Source of the DNA: UBA2336 sp036787955
GTDB lineage: Bacteria; Bacteroidota; Bacteroidia; Cytophagales; Cyclobacteriaceae
DNA length: 48,613 nucleotides
Direction: 5' to 3'
Assembly: GCA_036787955.1 (NCBI GenBank)
Contig: DAIQOI010000017.1
Coordinates: 1 to 48,613 of the forward strand
Below are positions 24,870 through 34,062 of this stretch, one piece after another. Below the pieces are notes generated by a model that saw only the letters and a list, made by a program, of their open reading frames with translations, had not been told where the DNA came from and made no database searches. The translations under genes and the position numbers were made by a program. The number at the start of each line of letters is the position of its first letter. Within the stretch, counting starts at the first letter, position 1.

Positions 24870-25676
24870 ATGTACGGAGCAAAATACATACAACTGCTGT
24901 TTTTGCTGTTGATATCAGGGTATTGTGCCGCACAGAAAACAGTTTACAGACACGATACGTTCTGGTCGAAAACCGAGGTAAATCAGATTTTTGAACAAAA
25001 GAAGTGGGGGCTGGGGTTTGATTTCATTTACCGAACAAAAAACGAACTGGGCGAAGGGAGTCGTTTTACCAGTATGCTACGCGAAAGTTACCGGCCATGG
25101 ATTCATTATCAGTTTAATCCCCTGGCGCGGCTGTCCATCTCGCCCCTTGGCTATATGAGAACGCAGGAGTATATTGGTAAGCCAGAAGATTATAGCCGCC
25201 TGCCCTACGAAGAATGGCGCATTACCTTTCAGTTTTTTAACCACATAAAGCAGTGGGAGGGTCGCATCATGCATACATGGCGTTACCGGTATGAATTGCG
25301 CTGGCAGGAAAATCCTGTAGCGGAGAATTATCGTTTTCTTAACCGATTCCGGATGCGTTACCGTATTCGTTTGGCTATTAATTCGAATGATTTTTACGCG
25401 AACAAAACGATCTATGCCACCGTTTCAAATGAGGTAGGGATTAATTTCGGCAAAAGCGTTACGTACATGTTTAACCAGAATCGGTTCTACGCAGGTTTAG
25501 GCTACCGGTTTTTAACCGCTGGCCGTATCGAGTTGCGTTATGTAAACCGCTTTCGTACCCGGGGCAGTACTGGCTTTGAATATGACTTAGACCGGGGTAT
25601 TATGCTGAGTCTTTACATCGACCAGCTATCTTTGCTGGGAACGAAGGATATTTTAAAAGTTCGGTACTTCGACTGA
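24870..25676 (+). CDS. DUF2490-type outer membrane protein
   Basis: A protein of 268 residues. Signal peptide MYGAKYIQLLFLLLISGYCAAQ is followed by beta-strand-rich sequence with many aromatic and Arg residues ('WIHYQFNPLARLSISPLGYMR', 'FLNRFRMRYRIRLAI', 'FYAGLGYRFL') and a terminal strand 'LKVRYFD'. This resembles DUF2490 proteins, predicted outer-membrane barrels of unknown role. The reading frame opens earlier (TTG 24855), but ATG 24870 gives the clean signal peptide. It starts a tight four-gene operon with the MORN, SCO and cytochrome c genes. Confidence 0.8.
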   Translation: MYGAKYIQLLFLLLISGYCAAQKTVYRHDTFWSKTEVNQIFEQKKWGLGFDFIYRTKNELGEGSRFTSMLRESYRPWIHYQFNPLARLSISPLGYMRTQEYIGKPEDYSRLPYEEWRITFQFFNHIKQWEGRIMHTWRYRYELRWQENPVAENYRFLNRFRMRYRIRLAINSNDFYANKTIYATVSNEVGINFGKSVTYMFNQNRFYAGLGYRFLTAGRIELRYVNRFRTRGSTGFEYDLDRGIMLSLYIDQLSLLGTKDILKVRYFD

Positions 25677-26521
25677 TGAAATCACCCAAACAACTGGCTT
25701 ACGCTACGTTTGCCACTACACTGGTGGCCCTGGGTGTGCTTCTGTATTATGAGAAAAGTACCTTTACCCGTAAACTTTCAGAAACGGAGAGCAAATTAGA
25801 AAAACTCGCGCTCAGAACTGAGGCTGATAATAATTTTATTGCCGGCAACTACGATGAGGCCATGATGTTATACAGCCGGCTGGACTCCCTTACCGGTGAC
25901 TCGCTGCGCCAAATGCGCAGCAGGCAAATACCTGAAGGCGATAGCGCGGGGATTTCCGGGCAACTCAGGCAGCTCACCGCCAAACTCCGGCAAACCATGG
26001 CTTTGCTAGAACAATACCGGCAATCCGGCCCGCAGACCCCGAAAGACACTGCAACAATTCACGCACCACCCCCCCTCACCGACAACCAGGCCCTTGCTGA
26101 ACTACAGGAAAAACTTGCCGCTGCACAACAGGAGATACACCGCCTGAAAAACAAAGGAGTTATCCGTTTCACCTCCTCTAAAAACGGTAAAGTAACGTAC
26201 TTTGGCGACCTGGAGAACAACATGGCCAACGGTGAAGGTTTTGGCTACTGGATTACCGGAAGCACCTATGAGGGAACCTGGAAAAATAACAAGCGGCATG
26301 GAAAAGGAGTGTTTGTTTGGGCCGATGGTGAAAAATACGAAGGTGATTACCAGGAAGATCAACGGCATGGCTACGGAATCTATACATCAAAGAGTGGTCG
26401 TTATGAAGGTTACTGGGCCCACGATATGCGGCATGGTGAAGGCAGGTTGTACGAACCCAATGGAAAACTGAAAGTGCACGGTATCTGGGAAAAAGACAAG
26501 CTCATTAAGACCATCAAATAA
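25676..26521 (+). CDS. MORN-repeat protein with membrane anchor and coiled coil
   Basis: A protein of 281 residues. One N-terminal hydrophobic segment (about 8-25, YATFATTLVALGVLLYYE), a first coiled coil (about 32-55), a second coiled-coil region (about 95-160) and then four to five MORN repeats between residues 180 and 270 with the pattern GxGxxxWxxGxxYEGxWKNxxRHGKG. MORN repeats form elongated beta-hairpin rods that bind proteins or lipids. The ATG overlaps the preceding TGA by 1 bp and the stop abuts the SCO gene. The role is unknown; it may be an envelope scaffold. Confidence 0.85.
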   Translation: MKSPKQLAYATFATTLVALGVLLYYEKSTFTRKLSETESKLEKLALRTEADNNFIAGNYDEAMMLYSRLDSLTGDSLRQMRSRQIPEGDSAGISGQLRQLTAKLRQTMALLEQYRQSGPQTPKDTATIHAPPPLTDNQALAELQEKLAAAQQEIHRLKNKGVIRFTSSKNGKVTYFGDLENNMANGEGFGYWITGSTYEGTWKNNKRHGKGVFVWADGEKYEGDYQEDQRHGYGIYTSKSGRYEGYWAHDMRHGEGRLYEPNGKLKVHGIWEKDKLIKTIK

Positions 26522-27183
26522 TGGAAAATAAGCTGATTTTTGCTATCCTCCTGTTAGTTGTAGTATTGTTCAACACGCGGTGCACCAAACCCAAGGATGA
26601 AAAATTACCCATCTATGGATCCCGTGAAATAGCCGTAGTGGAAGTAAACGGACAAAAAAAAGTAGATACTGTTTACCATACCATCGCCCCTTTCTCATTC
26701 ATTAATCAGGACAGTCAGGAGGTTACCCACAAAACATTTGAAAATAAAATTTATGTAGCCGATTTCTTCTTTACCTCCTGCCGTACCATCTGTCCGATAA
26801 TGAAAACCCAGATGCTGCGCGTGTACGATTCCATTCAGAACATGGACGATGTGATGATCCTTTCCCACACCATTGACCCCGTGCACGATAATGTGGCACG
26901 CCTGCACGACTTTGCTGAAAGACTGGGTGTAAAAAGTTCAAAATGGCATTTCGTTACAGGTGAGCGCGACTCCATCTACAACCTCGCCCAAACCAGTTAT
27001 TTTGTTACTGCCATGGAAGACAAAAGCGAGCCGGATGGCTTCATACACAGCGGTGCCTTTTTGCTGATTGACAAACAGCGTAGAATACGCGGCAAATACG
27101 ATGGCACATCGGAAGAAGACGTTAACCGGCTTATTAGGGATATCAGAATTCTGCGCAAAGAATATGCCCGCCAACCTGGTTAA
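26521..27183 (+). CDS. SCO1/SenC family copper chaperone lipoprotein
   Basis: A protein of 220 residues with a thioredoxin fold that delivers copper to the CuA site of cytochrome oxidase or acts as a thiol reductase. Lipobox ends at Cys21. The CxxxC copper motif is Cys87 and Cys91 in 'FFFTSCRTICPIMK'. The distal histidine is probably His176 in 'FIHSGAF'. It overlaps the next gene by 20 bp. The neighbouring cytochrome c supports a role in respiratory-chain assembly. Confidence 0.92.
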   Translation: MENKLIFAILLLVVVLFNTRCTKPKDEKLPIYGSREIAVVEVNGQKKVDTVYHTIAPFSFINQDSQEVTHKTFENKIYVADFFFTSCRTICPIMKTQMLRVYDSIQNMDDVMILSHTIDPVHDNVARLHDFAERLGVKSSKWHFVTGERDSIYNLAQTSYFVTAMEDKSEPDGFIHSGAFLLIDKQRRIRGKYDGTSEEDVNRLIRDIRILRKEYARQPG

Positions 27184-27589
27184 TCGCGCTGCTGTTTTGA
27201 TTGCCGGGGCTGTTTTGCTGATTCACTGCACTACGGCCGAGCAACGGAAATTCAATCAGTATTACCTGCAAGGACAACAACTCTACACAAAACACTGCAG
27301 CAATTGCCACCAAACCGGGGGTACGGGCCTGGGCCGCGTCTATCCGCCACTGGCCGGATCAGATTTCCTTAAAAACAATTTCGAGCAGACCCTGTGCCTG
27401 ATGCGCCACGGTATATCGGGCGAACTGGTGGTTAATGAAAAGTCTTACAACCAGCCCATGCCGGGTATCCCTGCACTTACCGACCTGGAGATAGCCGAAA
27501 TAGCCACCTACATTTACAACAGCTGGGGCAATAAGCGCGGACTGGTGGAAGTAAAGGATGCAGCACTCATCCTGAAGCAATGTGAGTAA
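27164..27589 (+). CDS. Small membrane-anchored cytochrome c
   Basis: A protein of 141 residues. N-terminal hydrophobic segment with a possible lipobox (LLIHC, Cys22), then a class I cytochrome c domain with the haem motif C45-x-x-C48-H49 in KHCSNCHQ and probable axial Met99 in 'YNQPMPGIPALT'. It probably carries electrons in the periplasm near a terminal oxidase. ATG 27164 is chosen because it gives the signal segment; earlier codons lie within the SCO gene. The frame ends 8 bp before the convergent BNR gene. Confidence 0.9.
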   Translation: MPANLVNRAAVLIAGAVLLIHCTTAEQRKFNQYYLQGQQLYTKHCSNCHQTGGTGLGRVYPPLAGSDFLKNNFEQTLCLMRHGISGELVVNEKSYNQPMPGIPALTDLEIAEIATYIYNSWGNKRGLVEVKDAALILKQCE

Positions 27590-27596
27590 CAGGTTA

Positions 27597-30416
27597 CTAT
27601 TTTATCTCTACCGTTACCTCACTGCTTTCCGCCCCGTTGTAAAACTTCAGCTTATATTTTCCCTTACCCGCATAAGTAAGCTTCTCTTCACCCGCAGGCT
27701 GGCGCCCACCCTTTTTTGGTGATGAGGAGGCCGGTGATGCCTGTACTTTTACATCCCACTCGAATTTTTGAAATCCCGTCTCTCCGGCAGTGCTTAATTT
27801 GCGCAACACATTGTTTTTCTCATCCATTATCTCCACGTTGATTTTGTCAGCAGGCTTGCCCACATAGTAAAGCACAGCAAGGCTGGGTTCAATGGCTTCG
27901 GCCCAGGGATATGGTTTCTGGCCCCACCGCTCGTTATGCCGGATGCTTTCCGGTGCAAATGCCTGGATGGCTTTGGCAGGATTCCGCAACATCTGCAAGG
28001 GTTTCACATCCGCTACGAAAACACTGCGGCCGTGTGTGGCTACAACCAGTTCGTTGTCGCGCGGATGCACCAACATATCGTAAGCCGGCACATGCAGCAT
28101 GCCGGTGAAAAAGTGCCAGTTGGTGCCCTTGTTAAAACTTACCCACGTGCCGTTGTCCATTCCGGCATAAAGGATATCCGGTACAACCGGATCCTGAATG
28201 ATCACGTTGGCCACCGATTCGGGCATGTCGCCTTTTACAGAAGTCCACGTTTTGCCATAATCTTTGCTCATGAACAAATACGTTCCGAAGTCATCATCTC
28301 GATAGCCATTCAGTGAAACCAGCACCATGCCTTCCTGATGCGGTGAAGGGAAAACGCTGCTCACCCACTTGCCGGCCGGCAGACCTTTAGAAATATCTTC
28401 CCAGCTTCCTCCCCCATTGCGGCTTACCCACAGGTTGCCGTCATCGGTTCCGGCATACAGCAAACCAAATTTAACAGGCGATTCGGCCAAAGCCGAGATG
28501 GTAGAGAACGGCACATCGCCCTGCGGCCTGTTTTTCGTGAGGTCATCGCTGATGGCCTCCCAGGTTTCACCGCGGTTCAGGCTTCTGAACACTTTTTGTG
28601 CTGCCATGTACACAATGTCGGGATTGTGGCGGCTGAGCAGCAGGGGTGTACGCCAGTTCCAGCGGTAGGCGGGCTCGCCAATATCGTTGCGCGGGGTAAT
28701 GCGTGCGGGTGGCTTGCCCGGCTCATTCCTGAAATAGTTGCCAAACTGAAACCCCCAGTACACACGCTTGCTGTCGCGCGGGTCGGGTACTACATACATG
28801 CCATCCCCTCCGCCAATTACCTCCCAGTGCCTGGTAACGTTGGGAACTGAACGCGAAGAGCCTTTAAGCACCCCATTGTCCTGCAAACCGCCATACACAT
28901 TGTAGGGTGTTTCCATATCTACCTGTACGGTATAGAACTGCCCTGCCGGCATGTTGTTGATGTGTTTCCAATAAGCACCTTCGTCGTAACTTACATAAAG
29001 ACCGCCATCATTGCCCAGTAACAGGTGTTTGCTATTGTCCGGATTGATCCATAGTGCGTGATGATCCACATGAATGTCCATTTCACCGCGCAGTGTATCG
29101 AGCCTATGCCAGGTAACTCCGGCATCGTTTGATTTCAGCATGGGCACACCGTAAATGTACACTTTATCGCAATTAGTCGGGTCCACGCGCATTTCGGCAA
29201 AGTAGTATCCGTAGGTAAAGAACACTCCATCCAGATCGTAGCTGTTCATTTTTTTCCAGGTGTTTCCGAAATCATCTGAGCGGTACACTTCTGCACCGAT
29301 GATTTTGGCATTAAACAGGCTGGCGTTGGCATCGCCCCCCAGGTATTCGTAAATAGCTTTGGGGGTATATTTGTTATCGCGGATTTCCTGTTTTATTTTT
29401 TTCGCATCGTATTTTTGCGGAAAGCGGTTTTCGCGCAGAAATTCATCCAGTTTCTTATCATCCAGTTTCAGCAAAGCCTCTTTGGTCATGTCTTTAAAGT
29501 CGGCCGGTTTAAGTTTGTCTGTTGCTTCCGCTTTTTGGGTTTGTGGTATTTCACCCTGGTTATCGAGTATAGCATAAACAACTTGTGGTTCTTTCCGGAA
29601 CACATCCAATCCGATACGGCCTACTTGTTTGCCCTGCGGAAATCCGGCTACGGATTTATACCATGTTTCGCCACCATCATCCGAACGATAAATAGCCGAT
29701 GCCTGACCTGACTCTTTGAAATTCCATGCCTTGCGGTCTTTTTCCCACGATGAGGCAAGCAGCTGGTTAGGATTTTGTGGATTAACCACCAAGTCAATAA
29801 TGCCCGTGCTGTCGTTTACAAACAAAGTTTTCTTCCAGGTCTTTCCGCCATCCGTGGTTTTGTACACACCCCGATCGGGGCTGTTTGAATACAGCGGGCC
29901 TACTGCAGCCACCCATACCACCTCGTCATTGTGCGGGTGAATAATTATGCGGCCGATATGGTGTGTGCCGGCAAGGCCAAGATGCTGCCACGTTTTTCCG
30001 CCATCGGTGGTTTTATAAACGCCTGCCCCTGCATAACTGGAACGGCTGCTGTTTTTTTCACCTGTACCTACATACAATACCGAAGTATTTCTTTGAGAGA
30101 GGGCCATATCGCCAATGCCAATCACATCGGCCTTATCAAAAACAGGCTCAAACGTAATACCGTTATTGATGGTTTTGAAGATTCCGCCCGAAGCAAAACC
30201 CACGTAATATTCGGATGTATTCTGCTGATTAACCTCAATATCCACAATACGCCCACCCTGAACAGTGGGACCTATGTTGCGAACAGGATAACGGGCAAAA
30301 ATTGATTTTTCAGCACGCTCAGTGCGGCTTTTAAGAGCAGCCACCCAGGCGGCTGCATCGGTGAGCTGCGCCCAGGCATAAAGCGGCATCACGATGAACA
30401 AGCAAATGAATCGCAT
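27597..30416 (-). CDS. Large secreted BNR/VPS10-like propeller protein
   Basis: A protein of 939 residues with a signal peptide (MRFICLFIVMPLYAWA). It contains many Asp-box repeats, S/T-x-D-x-G-x-T-W, for instance 'KTTDGGKTWQHLG', 'RSDDGGETWYKS' and 'MSKDYGKTWTSV', spread over residues about 70-750, consistent with two sialidase- or sortilin-type propellers. A helical/Lys-rich insert lies near 290-360. The C-terminal 150 residues form beta-rich sequence 'KPADKINVEIMDEKNNVLRKLST'. Such proteins are common in Bacteroidota and often annotated as glycosyl hydrolases, but no glycosidase catalytic site is evident. The stop is 7 bp from the cytochrome gene stop. Confidence 0.85.
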   Translation of the reverse strand: MRFICLFIVMPLYAWAQLTDAAAWVAALKSRTERAEKSIFARYPVRNIGPTVQGGRIVDIEVNQQNTSEYYVGFASGGIFKTINNGITFEPVFDKADVIGIGDMALSQRNTSVLYVGTGEKNSSRSSYAGAGVYKTTDGGKTWQHLGLAGTHHIGRIIIHPHNDEVVWVAAVGPLYSNSPDRGVYKTTDGGKTWKKTLFVNDSTGIIDLVVNPQNPNQLLASSWEKDRKAWNFKESGQASAIYRSDDGGETWYKSVAGFPQGKQVGRIGLDVFRKEPQVVYAILDNQGEIPQTQKAEATDKLKPADFKDMTKEALLKLDDKKLDEFLRENRFPQKYDAKKIKQEIRDNKYTPKAIYEYLGGDANASLFNAKIIGAEVYRSDDFGNTWKKMNSYDLDGVFFTYGYYFAEMRVDPTNCDKVYIYGVPMLKSNDAGVTWHRLDTLRGEMDIHVDHHALWINPDNSKHLLLGNDGGLYVSYDEGAYWKHINNMPAGQFYTVQVDMETPYNVYGGLQDNGVLKGSSRSVPNVTRHWEVIGGGDGMYVVPDPRDSKRVYWGFQFGNYFRNEPGKPPARITPRNDIGEPAYRWNWRTPLLLSRHNPDIVYMAAQKVFRSLNRGETWEAISDDLTKNRPQGDVPFSTISALAESPVKFGLLYAGTDDGNLWVSRNGGGSWEDISKGLPAGKWVSSVFPSPHQEGMVLVSLNGYRDDDFGTYLFMSKDYGKTWTSVKGDMPESVANVIIQDPVVPDILYAGMDNGTWVSFNKGTNWHFFTGMLHVPAYDMLVHPRDNELVVATHGRSVFVADVKPLQMLRNPAKAIQAFAPESIRHNERWGQKPYPWAEAIEPSLAVLYYVGKPADKINVEIMDEKNNVLRKLSTAGETGFQKFEWDVKVQASPASSSPKKGGRQPAGEEKLTYAGKGKYKLKFYNGAESSEVTVEIK

Positions 30417-30493
30417 GGCTTTTTCCGGAATTTTTTCTAAAGATATAGAAATCCTTACCTGATAAATTCCGTTCCGAAGAGGTTGTTATTTTA

Positions 30494-30883
30494 GTGGCAA
30501 AATACCGTGATGATATGTTCAATGACCCGGAACTAAACGGAAAATACCTGGGCACCATTTCCGGTGACTTTGTTAAGGTAGCCGATACCCTGAAAGAAGC
30601 ATCCTACCAGATTAGGGTGCGCGGCTTCTCAGATTATCCGATTTTTCCGGTATGCAAGGAAGAACAACCTATAGGCCAGCTGCTAATCGGCCGTTCATTT
30701 GCCGGCACAACGTGGAATTATTACGCCTCCTATCTCGATGAATTTGTTCAACGCGGACTGATTGATGAGGGAAAACAGGATGCTTTCAAAGCGGCTTACA
30801 AAAATGCCGATGAATTTTGTTGCCTGTTCGTTGTAGATAAGGATTTCACCAATTTTATATTTATTCCTTATCCGGAGGACTAA
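30494..30883 (+). CDS. Conserved Bacteroidota protein of unknown function
   Basis: A protein of 129 residues (GTG start) or 122 from the internal ATG at 30515, where 'MFNDPELNGKYLGTISGDFVKVADTL' reads like a natural start. It has no signal peptide or membrane segment and looks like a small cytoplasmic alpha/beta protein ending 'VVDKDFTNFIFIPYPED'. Two adjacent cysteines (EFCCLFV) are present. Its stop codon overlaps the start of the sensor kinase, so the two are translationally coupled and may work together. I do not recognise the fold. Confidence 0.7.
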   Translation: MAKYRDDMFNDPELNGKYLGTISGDFVKVADTLKEASYQIRVRGFSDYPIFPVCKEEQPIGQLLIGRSFAGTTWNYYASYLDEFVQRGLIDEGKQDAFKAAYKNADEFCCLFVVDKDFTNFIFIPYPED

Positions 30884-33800
30884 TGAAACTGTTATTTACA
30901 GTTTTATTTTCTGCCTGGTGTTTACGGGTTGCTGCACAACCGGGTGGTGAGCCAATTGCATTTGAACAGGTAGTTCCCCCCGGCCTTATCGGTTCGGCCG
31001 AAATCCATGACCTTGTTCAAGACAAGGAAGGATTATTGTGGGTTGCCGCCAATGGCTTATTTGCCTATGACGGTTATCGTTTCCAGCAATACAGCACCCT
31101 GAATGATTCGGTTTCTATCATAAGTCAGCAGATAACCTCGCTGCTTTATGATGCCTGGCACAGGCGGGTTCTTATCGGAACACGCACGCTGGGTGTTCTG
31201 GCGTTTGATTATGAATCGAATCGCCTGTACAAACTTCCGTCAGCTGTGGGTACACCCATCATCAACCAACTAGTACAGGATGCAACCGGCACCGTATGGA
31301 TAGCCTCTTTTAATAGCGGGTTATTTACCCTTCGTCAAGATACTCTTCACCGTGCAGTTGTAACAGGGTATAAAAGTATCCGCACTTCGTTCCTTCTTCC
31401 CCACAAAAAGCAATTACTCGTAGGCGACCTGAGAAAAGTATATGTGGTAGAAAATTACCAGGTTACCGACTCTATTATCCTGCAATGGGACGATATAGAT
31501 TTTTCAACACTTGGAAGGGTTACCGCCTTGTGTGTCACACGCCAGCAAAAACTATACATCGGTACAGAACGACTAGGTGTATTGGTGTATGACTTCCCAT
31601 CGCGAACATTTGTACATTATTTTAAACCAGAAACAGCGCCCTTCTTCAACCGTATCAATCGTATTCTGGAAGACCGCAACAACAATATCTGGATCCTTAC
31701 CAAAGCAGGAGGAGTTGTCTTATTTAATCCGGCTTCTGGTAAGCTTACAAAAATTATCCGAAACCCGTGGATACCCTATACACTCAGTAGTGACAACTGC
31801 AATGCTATACTGGAAGACCACACTGGCATTATATGGATTGCTGCCTCGGGGGCATTGAACAAGTACGACCCTGCCAAAATTCTTTTCCGGCATATCACCT
31901 ATGATCCCAACAACCCCAATTCCCTATCTGATAAAATGGTGCGATGCCTTTACGAAGACACTGACGGCACCCTCATTATTGGTACCGATGGCGGATTTCT
32001 GAATTTTCTCGATCCCGTGAACGCATCCATCAAACGACTGAAAATAACTGTACCAGGCTATACCCGAAATTTCATGCCAGCCAGCATTCGGGGGTTTGAT
32101 AAAGATAAGCTGATTGTCGGTACCTCTTCCGGCATTTTGATTTTTAACAAAAGCGACCAGACGTTCAGGTATTATCCCTCCATGCACAAGGAATTAAAAG
32201 AGTTGCTGGTAAGGCAAATTGAACAAGATGAACATCATCTGTACATGATTGCCGGAGGCTCATTTTGGATCATGAACATAAAAACCGGCAAGTGGAAGGT
32301 TTACAAAACTTTTGGCGATACCTTAGATGAAAATCCAGTTTTCGGAGCCACCGCAATTTATGTTGACCGGTATAAACGTATATGGATTGGTGCTCAGGGG
32401 GGTATCTCACTTTTCAACTCCGATTCATCCTTTACCCATTTTGCAGTTGAGAAAGATTCCAGACGTCCAGATGATTCTTATTTAATGATTTTGGCGATGA
32501 AAGAAATAGACGGGTACCTCTGGATTAGCACATTTAACTACGGCTTGTGGCGGCTTCGCCTTACCCAAAACGATCAGCATTTACAACAAATCGAGCGAGT
32601 TCACATCCCTGAGTTAAATCAGAGCACAGCTTACTGCACGCTTTCAGATAAGGAAGGTATGATCTGGATCACCTCCAATCAGGGTTTGCTGAAATACAAC
32701 CCTGTAACCGGGCATTTGCTCACCTTTCTGCCGGAACAGGGTGTGCAGGCGCTTGAGTTTAACCGGCTGGCATTCTTGGAAACCAAAAAAGGCGAGTTTG
32801 TGATGGGAGGAATTAACGGCATCAACATTTTTCGTCCGGAAGAAATCAAAACCAAGGTTTCATTACCCCGGCCTGTGTTGCTGCATGCTTCCAGTTTCAG
32901 GGGAGCAGAAAATCAGTATTACATTAACCTTCGTGATAAAAAAGAGATCACCCTGATGCGCGATCAGAACTTTGTAATTTTTCATTATATCGTTAATGAT
33001 TTCCATACCCCGCGTCATTATCTTATTGAATACCTGCTTGAAGGATATGACCCCAGATGGATTGAGGCAACATCGTCAGAAATTTCATTTACCAATCTGA
33101 AGCCCGGCACCTACACTTTGCGGCTGCGCACGCGGGTTAATAAAAACACCAACGAAAGCACTGCACTACATATTAAAATACCTTTTCCGGTATGGCAGCA
33201 AAGGTGGTTTATAATAACAGTTGTGGTAATCACCTTTGGCTTAATTATAAGCGGCTTCCGGATTCAGGCCTCTGTAAACAGACGCAACAAGGAAAAACTC
33301 GAACAACTGCTGCGTGAACGCACCGCACAAATTGAAAAATCGCGTGCTGAACTTCAGGCACTGAACGAAAAAAAGGATTTTATCTTCTCCATTCTTTCGC
33401 ATGACTTACGTTCACCGCTTACCACCCTGGCAGGCTTTCTCTCGCTCCTGGAAGAAAATGTAAAGGCCTTCAATGAACAGCAGCTTGCACAATATGCCAG
33501 AAACATCCGCAACTCGGTAAACAGTGCGCTGGATTTAATTGACAATACTTTATACTGGGCCCTTTCGCAAACCGGCAGCATCAAACAGGTACCTGGCGAA
33601 ATTTCGGTTAACGATATCCTGAAAAAGATTTACAATCTGTATGAACTTACAGCTGCACGTAAACGCATAAATTTAAAACTGGAAATTACCAGTAACATTA
33701 AGGCCTATGCTGATGAAAACATGATTTATGTAGCGCTGCGCAATGTGGTTTCAAATGCGATAAAGTTTACACCTGAAGGCAAGTCTGTTATTCTGAGCAC

Positions 33801-34062
33801 AGGTCTCAATCACCAGCGGGCCATGGTTTCGGTGAAGGACGAAGGTACAGGTATGAATTCGGAATATGTACAGCGCGTACTTAACCAGGAACACGTTTCT
33901 CTGAAAAAAGGTACCGCCAATGAAAAGGGCACCGGCCTGGGCTTGGTACTATGCCGCAAATTCCTTGAAATGAACAACGGCTCGCTCGAAATTATCAGCG
34001 CTGAAAACCAGGGCACCGAATTCCGTATTTATCTGCCCCTGCCGGAAGAAGACCGGAAATGA
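30883..34062 (+). CDS. Propeller sensor histidine kinase without receiver domain
   Basis: A protein of 1059 residues. Signal peptide (1-19), then about 14 'reg_prop' repeats with the I/L-W-I/V-x-S/T pattern (about 30-690) forming two seven-bladed propellers, a Y_Y_Y immunoglobulin-like domain (about 695-765), one membrane segment (about 774-793), a coiled-coil linker, a HisKA domain with phospho-acceptor His840 in ILSHDLRSPL, and an HATPase with N-box 'NVVSNAIKFTP', G1 'VKDEGTGM' and G2 'KGTGLGLVL'. The usual receiver and AraC-type domains of hybrid sensors are missing, so a separate response regulator is needed; none lies nearby. It overlaps thiL at the 3' end. Confidence 0.93.
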   Translation: MKLLFTVLFSAWCLRVAAQPGGEPIAFEQVVPPGLIGSAEIHDLVQDKEGLLWVAANGLFAYDGYRFQQYSTLNDSVSIISQQITSLLYDAWHRRVLIGTRTLGVLAFDYESNRLYKLPSAVGTPIINQLVQDATGTVWIASFNSGLFTLRQDTLHRAVVTGYKSIRTSFLLPHKKQLLVGDLRKVYVVENYQVTDSIILQWDDIDFSTLGRVTALCVTRQQKLYIGTERLGVLVYDFPSRTFVHYFKPETAPFFNRINRILEDRNNNIWILTKAGGVVLFNPASGKLTKIIRNPWIPYTLSSDNCNAILEDHTGIIWIAASGALNKYDPAKILFRHITYDPNNPNSLSDKMVRCLYEDTDGTLIIGTDGGFLNFLDPVNASIKRLKITVPGYTRNFMPASIRGFDKDKLIVGTSSGILIFNKSDQTFRYYPSMHKELKELLVRQIEQDEHHLYMIAGGSFWIMNIKTGKWKVYKTFGDTLDENPVFGATAIYVDRYKRIWIGAQGGISLFNSDSSFTHFAVEKDSRRPDDSYLMILAMKEIDGYLWISTFNYGLWRLRLTQNDQHLQQIERVHIPELNQSTAYCTLSDKEGMIWITSNQGLLKYNPVTGHLLTFLPEQGVQALEFNRLAFLETKKGEFVMGGINGINIFRPEEIKTKVSLPRPVLLHASSFRGAENQYYINLRDKKEITLMRDQNFVIFHYIVNDFHTPRHYLIEYLLEGYDPRWIEATSSEISFTNLKPGTYTLRLRTRVNKNTNESTALHIKIPFPVWQQRWFIITVVVITFGLIISGFRIQASVNRRNKEKLEQLLRERTAQIEKSRAELQALNEKKDFIFSILSHDLRSPLTTLAGFLSLLEENVKAFNEQQLAQYARNIRNSVNSALDLIDNTLYWALSQTGSIKQVPGEISVNDILKKIYNLYELTAARKRINLKLEITSNIKAYADENMIYVALRNVVSNAIKFTPEGKSVILSTGLNHQRAMVSVKDEGTGMNSEYVQRVLNQEHVSLKKGTANEKGTGLGLVLCRKFLEMNNGSLEIISAENQGTEFRIYLPLPEEDRK

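Noticed and set aside
27936..30305. Several plus-strand frames of 60-126 codons opposite the BNR-propeller gene
   Set aside because: They are antisense shadows of a strongly supported gene and have no ribosome sites or domains.
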